Shown piece after piece: positions 17,968 to 27,000 of a stretch of 64,000 nucleotides of DNA. The stretch covers positions 16,836-80,835 of the forward strand of contig DUDB01000032.1 of the NCBI GenBank assembly GCA_012959525.1. The letters are read 5' to 3'. Each line of letters begins with the position of its first letter. The first letter of the stretch is position 1. Position numbers and translations under genes: made by a program. The notes under the pieces are model-generated. The model saw nothing but the letters and a program-made list of their open reading frames with translations. It made no database searches and had not been told where the DNA came from. Origin of the DNA: Planctomycetota bacterium. Lineage in GTDB: Bacteria > Planctomycetota > UBA1135 > GCA-002686595.

Positions 17968-20694
17968 ATGACGGACGCCCACACAGATCAAGCGATTGGC
18001 CGCACCTCCCCTTGGGAACTGGCCATCGGCCCCGAACCCGAGGACTGGGACGACTGGGTCGAGTACGACGGCGGGGCTTGGCCCGAGCGCAAGGAAATCC
18101 ACTACCGCTGCATCCCGACCATCTGCTTCAACTGCGAGTCGGGTTGCGGCCTGCTGGCCTTCGTGGACAAGTCTTCGGGCGAGATTGCCAAGTTCGAGGG
18201 CAACCCCCTGCACCCGGGTTCCCGTGGGCGCCTGTGCGCCAAGGGCCCGGCGACCATCAACCAGGTCAACGACAGCGAACGCATCCTCAAACCCCTGAAG
18301 CGCAAGGGCCCCCGCGGGGGCGGCGAGTGGGAAGAGGTCTCCTGGGACGAGGCCGTGGCCGACATTGGCGCGCGTATCGGCAAGGCCCTGCGCGAGGAGC
18401 GGCACGACGAGATCATGTACCACGTGGGGCGTCCCGGTGAAGATCACTTCGTCCTGCGCATGCTGCAGGCCTGGGGTGTGGACGCCCACAACTCGCACAC
18501 CAACGTCTGCAGCGCATCGGCGCGGTTGGGCTTTTCGCTTTCATTCGGAGCGGATCGCCCGTCGCCCGACTACGCCAACGCGAAGTTCATCCTCCTGATC
18601 TCCGCGCACCTGGAGACGGGCCACTACTTCAATCCCCACGCGCAGCGCATCATCGAGGCCAAGAACAACGGGGCGCGAATCGCCGTGGTGGACACGCGCC
18701 TGTCCAATACCAGCACCCACGCGGACCGTTGGATCTCTCCCTGGCCGGGCAGCGAAGGGGCCATGTTGCTGGCGGTGGCGCGCCTGCTGCTGACTTCAGG
18801 TCGCGTGGACAAGGACTTCATGCGGCGCTGGACCAACTGGGCGGACTGCCTCGCGAGCAAGGACCCAGAGGGTCCGCAAACCCTGGAGCGTTACCTCGAA
18901 TTGCTCGCTGAGGAGTACGCGGAGTACACACCGGAGTACGCGATGGCCGAGTGCCAGATCGAAGAAGGCACGATCGAGTACCTCGCGGACCGCATCGCGG
19001 AAGCGGGCAGTGCCTTCACCAGTCACCTCTGGCGCAGTACCGCGGCGGGCAACCTTGGCGGCTGGCAGGTGGCGCGCATTCTGATGCTGCTGCACAGCCT
19101 GACTGGCTCGGTGGGCACAAAGGGTGGTTTGAATCCCAACTCCTGGGACAAGTTCGTGCCCAAGCCCAGCCTGAACCCCCCGCCCAACTCGCGCTGGAAC
19201 GAGAGATTGTGGCCCAAGGAATGGCCCCTGGCCCACTACGAGATGAGCTTCCTCCTGCCGCACCTCTTGCGCGAGCAGGACTCCAAAGTCGACGTCTACT
19301 TCACGCGCGTCTACAACCCTGTCTGGACCAACCCCGACGGTTGTTCGTGGATAGAGATGTTCGAACACGCTTCGCGTATCGGTTGCCACGTGGCGCTCAC
19401 GCCCACCTGGAACGAGACGGCCCAGTGGGCCGACTACGTGCTACCCGTGGGCCTCGCCCCGGAGCGTCACGACGTGATGAGTCAGGAAACCCACGCGGCC
19501 ACCTGGATCGGCTTCCGCCAGCCGGTGCTGCGTGAGTATGAGCGCCTGAAAGGGGCCAACCCGCAGACGACCCTGGGGTTCAACCCCGGTGAAGTCTGGG
19601 AAGAGGCCGAGTTCTGGATTGCCCTCACCCACGCCATCGATCCCGATGGATCCCTGGGTATCGCCAAGTACTTTGAGTCCCCGGACCGCCCAGGCGAGCC
19701 CGCGACGATGGACGAGTACTGGTCGGATGTGTTTGGCAACGTCCCGGGGCTGCCGGAAGCCGCCGAGAAGGAAGGTCAGTCGCCCCTGGAGTACATGCGC
19801 CGTCACGGCGCATTTGAGGTGCCCTACGCGGGGCGTGAGCGCTACGCCACCCAGGCCAAGGACGCCTCGGGTCTGGAGATCGAGCCCGGCGATTTCCGGG
19901 CCGGCTTCAAGACCCTCAGCAAACGCATCGAGATCTTCGCGCCCGTGATGGGGGAATGGGGTTTTGACGAGGGTGTGCTGCCCTCGTACCAGCGCAGTCA
20001 GGTGCACTGGAGCGCCATGGATCTGGCCGCCGGGGACCGAGCCCTCCTACCCACCTTCCGTCTGCCCACCCTGATCCACACCCGCTCGGCCAACGCCAAG
20101 TGGTTGCAGGAGATCTCCCACACCAATCCCCTGTGGATGAACCCGAAGGATGCGACCCAGTTTGGCCTCAAGACTGGGGATCTCGTGCGCGTTCACACGC
20201 AAATCGGGTATTTCATCCCGCGCGTCTGGGTGACAGAGGGCATGCACCCGGGTGTGGTGGCCTGCTCCCATCACGTGGGCCGCTGGCGCATGTTCTCAGG
20301 TTCGGGAGCCACTGGCGCGAGCTCCCTGGTGGATATTGAGCGCACGGGCTCGAAGTTCCTCTTCCGGGCGAAGCAGGGCGCGCGGCCGTTCAGTTCAAGC
20401 GATCCTGACAGCGAGCGCGTGTTCTGGAAGGAGACCGGAGTCAACCAGAACATGACCTTCCCCGTTCAGCCCGATCCCGCCAGCGGCATGCACTGCTGGC
20501 ATCAGAAGGTGAACATCCAACGCGCTGAGGATGGTGACCGCTACGGGGACATCAGCGTAGATACCGCCCTCTCGCGCGAGATCTACGAGCAGTGGAAACA
20601 AAACACACGCCCCGCCCCGGGTCCGGGCGGACTACGGCGACCCCTGCACATGCATCGCCCTCTGCGGCCCACCGACGACGCCTACCGCATCTGA
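17968..20694 (+). CDS. Molybdopterin oxidoreductase catalytic subunit (DMSO reductase superfamily)
   Basis: 908 residues. A [4Fe-4S] motif lies near the N-terminus (Cys53, Cys56, Cys60 and Cys90, the last in GRLCAKG). It is followed by the bis-MGD binding domains and, at about residues 680-800, the C-terminal dinucleotide-binding barrel (HTRSANAKWLQEISHTNPLW; GLKTGDLVRV). Cys181 in TNVCSAS sits where the Mo/W-coordinating residue is expected, as in polysulfide/thiosulfate or nitrate reductase branches. There is no twin-arginine signal peptide, so the active site may face the cytoplasm, as in SoeABC sulfite dehydrogenase. Substrate cannot be named: sulfur oxyanions, polysulfide, arsenic species or formate are all possible. 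Partner is the FeS-NrfD fusion just upstream. A dedicated chaperone or cofactor genes are not in the window. Confidence 0.92.
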   Translation: MTDAHTDQAIGRTSPWELAIGPEPEDWDDWVEYDGGAWPERKEIHYRCIPTICFNCESGCGLLAFVDKSSGEIAKFEGNPLHPGSRGRLCAKGPATINQVNDSERILKPLKRKGPRGGGEWEEVSWDEAVADIGARIGKALREERHDEIMYHVGRPGEDHFVLRMLQAWGVDAHNSHTNVCSASARLGFSLSFGADRPSPDYANAKFILLISAHLETGHYFNPHAQRIIEAKNNGARIAVVDTRLSNTSTHADRWISPWPGSEGAMLLAVARLLLTSGRVDKDFMRRWTNWADCLASKDPEGPQTLERYLELLAEEYAEYTPEYAMAECQIEEGTIEYLADRIAEAGSAFTSHLWRSTAAGNLGGWQVARILMLLHSLTGSVGTKGGLNPNSWDKFVPKPSLNPPPNSRWNERLWPKEWPLAHYEMSFLLPHLLREQDSKVDVYFTRVYNPVWTNPDGCSWIEMFEHASRIGCHVALTPTWNETAQWADYVLPVGLAPERHDVMSQETHAATWIGFRQPVLREYERLKGANPQTTLGFNPGEVWEEAEFWIALTHAIDPDGSLGIAKYFESPDRPGEPATMDEYWSDVFGNVPGLPEAAEKEGQSPLEYMRRHGAFEVPYAGRERYATQAKDASGLEIEPGDFRAGFKTLSKRIEIFAPVMGEWGFDEGVLPSYQRSQVHWSAMDLAAGDRALLPTFRLPTLIHTRSANAKWLQEISHTNPLWMNPKDATQFGLKTGDLVRVHTQIGYFIPRVWVTEGMHPGVVACSHHVGRWRMFSGSGATGASSLVDIERTGSKFLFRAKQGARPFSSSDPDSERVFWKETGVNQNMTFPVQPDPASGMHCWHQKVNIQRAEDGDRYGDISVDTALSREIYEQWKQNTRPAPGPGGLRRPLHMHRPLRPTDDAYRI

Positions 20695-20704
20695 GAATCT
20701 TGCT

Positions 20705-21991
20705 CTAGCGGAACAGGACCGATAGGCCGTCGGTGAAATTGGAAGTTGCCTTGTCCCGGAACCAGGCCTGGAAGTACCAGGTGTCACCGGTCACGATTGC
20801 GTTAGGAGGCGGACCGGGCAGCGAGTTCAATTTCAGCTTGTCCGCGATAAAGCCGCCTGCGCCGGAGTTCCCAAGCATTGACGTGAAGCGCAGGACGGTG
20901 CCACCGACACAGAGGTTCCCCTCCGATCCGCCCGGGTTCGGGACGAAGTCCGCTTGCAGGGAACCCAGGAAATACCCGAACTGATTGGTGGGCAGGTTCG
21001 AGGCCGTCAGGAAGAAGTTGTTGTGCTGCAGGGCATCGCTTCCGCTCGCGTCCAACCAGCCCGCCTGACCGCTCGAGTTACTCACAGCGGGGCTGCAGTA
21101 GCGCGTTGCCGTGACCCCGGGCTTGGGATGACGGTAGAGCCACTTGATCACCTTGGTTGGGAATTGGGTCGTGAGAGTGGGTACATGGCCACCACCCTGA
21201 ATTTTCCAAAGCTCCGCCGCGCCCGTGGGCCAACATAAACTCTCATAGCGCGAGACCACGGTCTCTTTGCCCGGGACCGACGCGTCCAAGTTGATGTTGG
21301 GAGAGGAATTGTCCGGCACGGGATCGCACCCGTCGTAAGCGGCCCACGTGAGCACGCTCTCTAGGGCGCCCGGATAGGGCACGCCGTAGATCCAACCCCC
21401 GTTGTACCCGATGGTCGAATCACTGGTGCCGTGGATCTGGAGCACGTGAACCGGCTCACTAGGGGTGCACATGGCGCGGTTCTTGAACGTTGCACCTGCC
21501 AGCCCGGCGACGGAGGCCACCCAATCGCCGTGTTCGCAGGCCATTCGGTAGGCCATGAAGGCGCCGTTGGAATGTCCCACGAAGTGGATCCGGCGGGGGT
21601 CGATGTCGACCTGCTGCTGGATGGCGGTCACCAGATCTTTCAGGTATGCCGCATCGTCCACGCCGCTATTATCGAAGTCGCAACAGGCATCCGTCCCGTT
21701 CCAGTACTGATAGCCGGAACTGTCGGTTAGGCCGTCCGGATAGGTATAGATGAACCCGTACTCCTCTTGGTACGGACGGAAGCCCATATAAAATTCTTGC
21801 CAAGCTCCACTTCCCGAGTATCCGTGTAGAAGGACAATCAAAGGGGCTGGTTCGCCGGCTTGGTAGACGTCCGGAACGTGCACAGTGACCGCTCCGCGAC
21901 CGAGATTTACTGTAAAATCCCCTGAACCCGCCAAGGCCAACGGTGTGGTCAAGAATAGGATGGAAAGAGGAGTAAGTTGGCGCGCGAACAT
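20705..21991 (-). CDS. Secreted PHB-depolymerase/feruloyl-esterase-type hydrolase with shared C-terminal domain
   Basis: 428 residues from ATG 21991, which begins a clear signal peptide (LSILFLTTPLALAGSG); a 45-residue upstream extension is rejected. The catalytic domain (about 25-290) matches the LpqC/CE1 esterase group: LLHGYSGSGAW oxyanion loop, VGHSNGAFMAYRM with nucleophile Ser141, HGTSDSTIGY carrying the Asp, and GGGHVPTL with the His. It probably deacylates polysaccharides or cleaves polyester at the cell surface. Residues about 298-428 form a separate domain (YCSPA start, NQFGYFL, NPGGSEGNLCVGG, TSNFTDGLSV end) also found at the end of the proteins at 58045-59253 and 59557-62052. It converges with the molybdoenzyme gene; 10 bases separate the two stops. 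Confidence 0.9.
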   Translation of the reverse strand: MFARQLTPLSILFLTTPLALAGSGDFTVNLGRGAVTVHVPDVYQAGEPAPLIVLLHGYSGSGAWQEFYMGFRPYQEEYGFIYTYPDGLTDSSGYQYWNGTDACCDFDNSGVDDAAYLKDLVTAIQQQVDIDPRRIHFVGHSNGAFMAYRMACEHGDWVASVAGLAGATFKNRAMCTPSEPVHVLQIHGTSDSTIGYNGGWIYGVPYPGALESVLTWAAYDGCDPVPDNSSPNINLDASVPGKETVVSRYESLCWPTGAAELWKIQGGGHVPTLTTQFPTKVIKWLYRHPKPGVTATRYCSPAVSNSSGQAGWLDASGSDALQHNNFFLTASNLPTNQFGYFLGSLQADFVPNPGGSEGNLCVGGTVLRFTSMLGNSGAGGFIADKLKLNSLPGPPPNAIVTGDTWYFQAWFRDKATSNFTDGLSVLFR

Positions 21992-22006
21992 AACGTGTCC
22001 ACAGAT

Positions 22007-22034
22007 TCTATATTTCCAAACCAACCTGGCACAA
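22007..22034 (-). promoter_or_regulatory. Candidate sigma70-type promoter of the esterase gene
   Basis: Reading the minus strand, TTGTGC (plus 22029-22034) and TATAGA (plus 22007-22012) are 16 bases apart in the only AT-rich patch of the divergent intergenic region. A start site near base 22000 would leave a leader of about 9 bases, with no room for a Shine-Dalgarno site. Motif match only. Confidence 0.3.
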
Positions 22035-22091
22035 CAACCGATCCAAACGCCCATGCAATTCACCAAGGTAGCCCGTAAAGAGTGATCAATA

Positions 22092-22631
22092 ATGAGAATT
22101 GAACCCTCCATGACAATGGAAGCCATCCTGAAGGCGGCACCCGCAGCGCAACGGGCCTTATTTCAGCGCTATCACATTGGTGGCTGCTCCGCATGTGCTT
22201 TTCAGCCGCACGAAACTCTGGCGAAGGTGGCGGCGGACCACAACATTCTGGATGTGAATGAAGTGGTCCAGACTATTCTCCAGGCGGAAGAACTGGACGG
22301 GAAGATCCAGCTGGAACCAGAAACGGTCAAGCAGTGGCTTGACCAGGGGGAAGAGTTCTCGTTCATCGATTGTCGACCTCCAGAAGAACGGGAACTTTCA
22401 CGGATTCCGGAGGCGGAGTATCTCGATTTCGACCACTCCGAGAAGTACATGAGCCTGCCTAAGGACCGCCGCCTCGTATTCGTCTGCAGGGACGGGGAGA
22501 GGGCACTACAGGTGGCCAGCTACTTTGTTGGGCACCAGTTCACCAGCGTATTTGGGATGCGCGGCGGCTTACTGGCATGGAGCGAAGAAATCGATCCTTC
22601 CGTTCCAAGCTACGAACTGCCAGGAGATTGA
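22092..22631 (+). CDS. DUF1858-like domain fused to rhodanese domain
   Basis: 179 residues, cytoplasmic. The first ~65 residues resemble the DUF1858/ScdA-N-like helical domain, with an HIGGCSACAF loop carrying Cys32 and Cys35. The rest is a rhodanese domain: FIDCRPPEE, then the active-site loop CRDGERA with Cys132 as the sulfur carrier, and the GGLLAW end motif. Likely role is persulfide transfer or thiosulfate/cyanide sulfur handling, possibly passing sulfane sulfur between the N-terminal cysteines and Cys132. It is 2.5 kb from the molybdenum oxidoreductase, which would fit sulfur metabolism, but they are not in one operon. ATG 22092 is used; Met codons at positions 7 and 9 are alternatives. 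Confidence 0.85.
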   Translation: MRIEPSMTMEAILKAAPAAQRALFQRYHIGGCSACAFQPHETLAKVAADHNILDVNEVVQTILQAEELDGKIQLEPETVKQWLDQGEEFSFIDCRPPEERELSRIPEAEYLDFDHSEKYMSLPKDRRLVFVCRDGERALQVASYFVGHQFTSVFGMRGGLLAWSEEIDPSVPSYELPGD

Positions 22632-22803
22632 TTCTCTTGCCCCATTCTCGCCGCGGCCTGCTAGAGTCGATTGTCCGGCGAGGGGCATTGTTCTTCGCCG
22701 GGAGCGTCACGGCGGTCTGCGAATCCCTCCATGGCGCTGGTGAGTGGGTCCTGCCACCCCCTCATCTGACGTGCTGAACCTCAAAAACAGCGAAGGCGCG
22801 TGG

Positions 22804-22831
22804 GGCCGCTTCCCTTGGGAGCGGCCTCTTT
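22804..22831 (+). terminator. Intrinsic terminator between convergent genes
   Basis: The arms GGCCGCT-T-CCC and GGGAGCGGCC form a 10-bp GC-rich stem with one bulged T and a very short loop, followed by TCTTTTCTATT. It lies about 170 bases after the rhodanese stop and 28 bases past the end of the minus-strand pseudopilin-like gene. It may serve both, since a T-run (GTTTTTG) also follows on the minus strand a little further out. The rest of 22632-22858 holds no gene I can support. Confidence 0.7.
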
Positions 22832-22858
22832 TCTATTCGGGTGTCGAAGGCCGCGGCT

Positions 22859-23356
22859 TCAGTCCTGTGGAGCCAGGGCTGTGGGTGCTGGATCGCCGGA
22901 CAATGCCAGCGAGCGCACATCATCCCCGAAGGCGACGGTAATGGTCCCCTGTGAGGGAGTCGCGCCAGATGGCGTGTAGCGAATTCGGCGTGCGCCGCCC
23001 AAGTCCAACGCTCCAATCATCACCCCTGCGAATACCGCATCTGCGTCATAGCGTCTCAGGTAGGAAGGCGTGCCAATGGGGCCGGGGATGGGCTGGCCCT
23101 TAGCGTTCAGGACCTCGTAGCCCCCTCCATCTTCGAAGAAGACCACTTGCAGTTCGGCGTTCTCAAGCAAAGCCCTTGCCTGTACGTGGCGAAGGTCCTC
23201 GGCCAACAAACTCACCGCACTATCCAAGGTAATGTCCGCCCGCCCGAACCAGCGTAGAATCGCTGCACAGGAGAGAATGGAGATTGTGCTCAGCACGAGC
23301 ATCAGGTGCAGAAGTGAGATGGTCGAGCGAGGCTTAGAATTGTCCACGTTTGTCAT
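22859..23356 (-). CDS. Pseudopilin-like membrane-anchored protein with altered prepilin motif
   Basis: 165 residues from ATG 23356; an upstream in-frame start at 23413 would overlap the neighbouring gene. Residues about 12-38 look like a type IV pilin/GspH N-terminal helix (SLLHLMLVLSTISILSCAA). The position-5 Glu is His, and the Gly before the cleavage site is missing (Thr there). The C-terminal part (DLRHVQARALLENAELQVVFF in two stretches; IRYTPSGATPSQGTI) matches the beta-rich GspH/FimT head, which typically scans unused residues in the same way. It is probably a membrane-anchored relative that prepilin peptidase does not process. It sits 17 bases after a second gene of similar type; no other type II secretion genes are visible. 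Confidence 0.75.
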   Translation of the reverse strand: MTNVDNSKPRSTISLLHLMLVLSTISILSCAAILRWFGRADITLDSAVSLLAEDLRHVQARALLENAELQVVFFEDGGGYEVLNAKGQPIPGPIGTPSYLRRYDADAVFAGVMIGALDLGGARRIRYTPSGATPSQGTITVAFGDDVRSLALSGDPAPTALAPQD

Positions 23357-23373
23357 GGGTGTAACCGTCTGTA

Positions 23374-23907
23374 CTAGAAATCGAAATAGGGCTGACCCGT
23401 TGACTCGATGCATCCGATGGCATTCATGTGCAACTCACCGCTACACGGATCGAAAATCCAAGCGCTGTGGCCGTCTGCACCAAAAGGCATGCACTCGTCG
23501 TCATTCAACAAGTACACGTCTGAGCGGCCGTTGACTGGATTCATGAACCCGCTCTGCTCAAGGTAGGGCCCGAAGGGGTGGCTGGGCTTGACCGCATCAC
23601 TAACCTCGCCCTTGCCATTGCTGGCCATGCAAAGTTGGCGAACGAGCCAGGTGGAGTAGTGCTTGCGCTCCAGTCCCGACTGCGGTGGCAGGCCGGGCCA
23701 CTCCCCATGGTCGCGGTGGTAGCCGCCGAGGGCTTCGCGCAGAGTATGCGTGGAGACCTCAGGTGCATGCTGCGCGCTGGGAGTGAGCGGGCTGGAGGGG
23801 GCCGGTGAGCGCATCGGCAAGGCCATTACGGCCAAGAGCGCCAGAACCACGGCGGAGAGCATGATCGGGGTTGCGTTGTGGTCTGGGGACGTGACGTTGG
23901 ACTGCAT
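23374..23907 (-). CDS. GspG-like pseudopilin-related membrane protein
   Basis: 177 residues from ATG 23907; the in-frame extension to 23985 is Pro/Ser-rich and unlikely. One N-terminal transmembrane helix (PIMLSAVVLALLAVMALPM) is followed by a Pro/Ser linker. The globular part begins TLREALGGYHRDHGEWPG, like the LxxALxxYxxDxGxYP opening of the GspG major-pseudopilin head. It continues with FGPYLEQ and NPVNGRSD, where GspG has GPYL and DPWG. No G-FTLxE prepilin cleavage motif is present. It starts a two-gene unit with the pseudopilin-like gene downstream and is divergent from the toroid-protein gene at 24017. Function unknown; an ancestral secretion or pilus component turned into a fixed membrane protein is possible. 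Confidence 0.7.
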   Translation of the reverse strand: MQSNVTSPDHNATPIMLSAVVLALLAVMALPMRSPAPSSPLTPSAQHAPEVSTHTLREALGGYHRDHGEWPGLPPQSGLERKHYSTWLVRQLCMASNGKGEVSDAVKPSHPFGPYLEQSGFMNPVNGRSDVYLLNDDECMPFGADGHSAWIFDPCSGELHMNAIGCIESTGQPYFDF

Positions 23908-23934
23908 GGGGGAGGGGGGCGGAGGGGAGCCGGG
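23908..23934 (+). other. G-quadruplex-forming motif in a divergent promoter region
   Basis: Four G-runs (5, 6, 4 and 3 G) separated by loops A, CGGA and AGCC satisfy the canonical G3+N1-7 pattern on the plus strand. It directly abuts the start codon of the minus-strand GspG-like gene, whose leader would be C-rich, and lies about 83 bases upstream of the plus-strand gene at 24017. Structure formation is not proven. Confidence 0.45.
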
Positions 23935-24016
23935 ATGTCCTGTTTCATCGAGTTTTGTGGGTGCGCGTCTTGAGATTCCTTCCACCCAACCCAGAGGGGG
24001 CCCCTACCATGGCCCC

Positions 24017-27000
24017 ATGCGGTGGCCTTTCTTCCTACCCGGACTACTCCTTTCGGCCCCCCTGGGGGCCCAGGAATGGGGCGTCTTGACCCCTAACTCG
24101 GTCCAGGTCGAGCCCGGCGGATCTGCGAGTGTGCTGGAAGATGGTTCGGTCCTGGTCACCGCTGCAGAAGGTGTCAAGCGAATCAGAGTGGAGTGTCCGG
24201 TGGACATGGACACTGTGGGGGCCTTGCGCCTGGAGGCCCTGGCTCACGATTCGCTGCCCGGCAACGGGCCTGGGCATGGCGAGAAGGGCAACTATGCCCT
24301 GAGCGAAATTCGTGTGCGTTCGGTCGTGGGGCGCACGTCGCGCTGGATGAGTTGCATCAATCTAACGGCTAGCGAAGCAGCCGTCGGTTGGCCGGCAAAT
24401 GCTGCGATGGACACGCGTGATGACACCGCTTGGAGCCCCGGCCCTGGACGCGGGCCGCAGGAAATCGTCGTGCAGTTCGAGGAGGCGCTGAAGCGAGGCC
24501 GGCGGACCCTGGTTCTGGACCTTGAATTCAATACGGGTGCCGCGCGATCCTTGGGGCGCTTCAGAATTTCGGTAAGCCCCAATCAGGGCAGTTCCGCCAA
24601 AGGTGCGGAGGCCCAGTGGCGCAAGACAGAAATCGCCATCAATCAGGCCATCGACAAGGGCGTTGCCTACCTTCTGCATGAACAGGAGTTGGATGGGTCC
24701 TGGGCGGATCAGCAGGCCCGGTACACGACCGGGGGGACGGCCCTCGTAGCCTACGCCCTACTGAAGTCTGGCGTGCCCAAGGAGCACCAGGCCGTGCGGC
24801 GTGCCCTTGCCTACCTGGCCGCGCGGCCCCCGCGCTACACCTACGAGGCTGGGACGCAACTCATGGCGTTCGTGGCTGCGGATCCGAAGCGCTGGAAGGA
24901 CCATGCCGCGGGGATCCTGGACGAGCTTCTCGACTGGCAGATAGGCGACTGGGGATATCCTGGCGGTCACGGAAATCCCAGCGCAAATCACAAGGATCTC
25001 TCGAACACGCAGTACGGCGCACTGGGGCTCTGGGCTGCGGTGAAGCTGGGCTTGGAGGTACCCCCTCCCGCGTGGGAGCGCCTCGCGGAGCGCGTCATGC
25101 TCTACCAAACCAGTGACGGGGGGTTTGGGTACGCCCCTGGGGGCGGGGCTACCGGTTCCATGTCGGCCGCCGGCGTCACCGTCCTATCCTTGTGCCTGCC
25201 GCATCTATCGAAGTGGAAGGCGTTAAAGCATGAAGTTGAAGTCGCACAGCGTTCAGGTCTTGGTTGGCTGGACCGTAACTTCTCGCCTACGACGAATCTG
25301 GGACACGGGAACAACGCCTGGTTCCACTACTACATGTACGGCATCGAGCGAGTCGGCGCATTTGCGGAGGTCGAGATGTTCAACGGCCAGAACTGGTATC
25401 GGGAGGGTGCGCGTCAACTCCTCAAGCAGCAGCGCGGCAAGGGCAGTTGGGGGGACCCCTGGGGTCGCGAACACTCCACTACCTCCTACTGCCTCCTGTT
25501 CTTGAACCGCGCATCCTCACCCAAGTCGGGTCCCGGCGGTGGGCGCTCAGCCGTGACGTACGGAGACGACAATCCCGAGGAAGACGTTTCCTTGCGCGCT
25601 GCTGGCGATAGCCCGATCACCCTCTGGGTCTCCTCCTTCGGCGACGAGCTGTTCAACAAGTACGTTTTTGAAGGGGAGGAAGAGATTGGATTGCGCGTCA
25701 AGCAGGTGGATTACTTGACCCATGGAGGCGTGCTGCTAGCAGACAGTCGAAACGGTGGTGCGGAATGGACTTACACCACCAAGGCCCCCTCCGAAGGATG
25801 GGCTCAGCCCGCCTTCGACACGAAGGGCTGGAAATTGGGTGCAGGGGCTTTTGGCCCCAAGGACAGCGCCCGGTTGGCTGTGGGAACACGATGGACGGCT
25901 TCGGACATCTGGCTCCGCAAGGAACTTGAGCTTCAACCCAACCAGCTGACCAGCCCTGAATTGACGCTCAATTTCGGCGCGGGGGGAGGAGGCGTGCAGG
26001 GCGAGTTGGTAAAGCTCTTTGATGAGGAAAAGGAGTTTGTGTCCCACCTGACCGAGGGCTCCGGCATGGCCCTGAACGTGAGTGGAGATGCATTCAGCGG
26101 AGACACCTACCTGAGGATTACGCCTCGCCAGCGGCACAAAGTTCGGATTCCAGGCTGGGGTTTCCCTATCCGGGCCAAGCCCGGCGACGGTGAGTATCGC
26201 TACCTCCAGTTTGCTTGGCGCAAACCTGCGAACAACGTAATGATCCAGCTCGCCATCGATGGAGCTTGGGGGCGCAGCGTGCGTTACTTTGCTGGAGAGA
26301 ATCAGATCGCCTTCAATCCCGCGATCGAAATCACATCAAGAGCGCCCGAGCGTTGGACGGTTGTGACACGAGACCTGTGGGCCGACATGGGCAAAGACGG
26401 CCATGTGACCGGAATCTCTCTCACGGCCATGGATAACGCCGAGGCAGATTTTGACGCACTCTACCTGGCTCAGTCCAAGGGTGACTTCAGGAGCAAGAAG
26501 GGGCAATTGACTGAAATCCCGGAATGGGCAGTAGTGAACCAAGGGGGCCCTAGGCCGGCAGAATTGGGTGCCCTCACTCTATACGTGAACGGCACGATGG
26601 CAGCCGAGGTGGATTGGGAGACGGACGGCTTTGAGACGATTCTGGGTGCCAGCGAGCTCAAGGAACTTCTCGTGCCTGGGCGCAACCTGATCGCCGTACA
26701 TGCCCGGAACTCCAAGTCCGGTCGCAGCCTGGATCTGTCGGTACAGGGCTCCAAGCTCCTTGCAACGGTGACGGGCAACCCAGACAAGGCCAAGCGCGGT
26801 GAGCGCTACGCCGCCCGCTTCAGCATGCCAGGCCCCGGGACCTACGAAGTATGGGCAAGAGCCCACGTTTTGGACGAGGCAACGGGCGAGTCTGTAGCCA
26901 TTGACACAAAGCCGCTCAATTTCAACATCCGCTCCGCCCTTGACCCCAAGATGCTTGAGTACGCCACGGACGGGCTACACAACCAAATGAACGGGATGGT

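Noticed and set aside
16449..20694. Naming the molybdenum enzyme as sulfite dehydrogenase or polysulfide reductase
   Set aside because: Subunit layout and missing Tat signal fit several branches; the sequence alone does not decide.
22859..23907. Part of a type II secretion or type IV pilus cluster
   Set aside because: Only two degenerate pseudopilin-like proteins are present; no ATPase, secretin, platform or prepilin peptidase.
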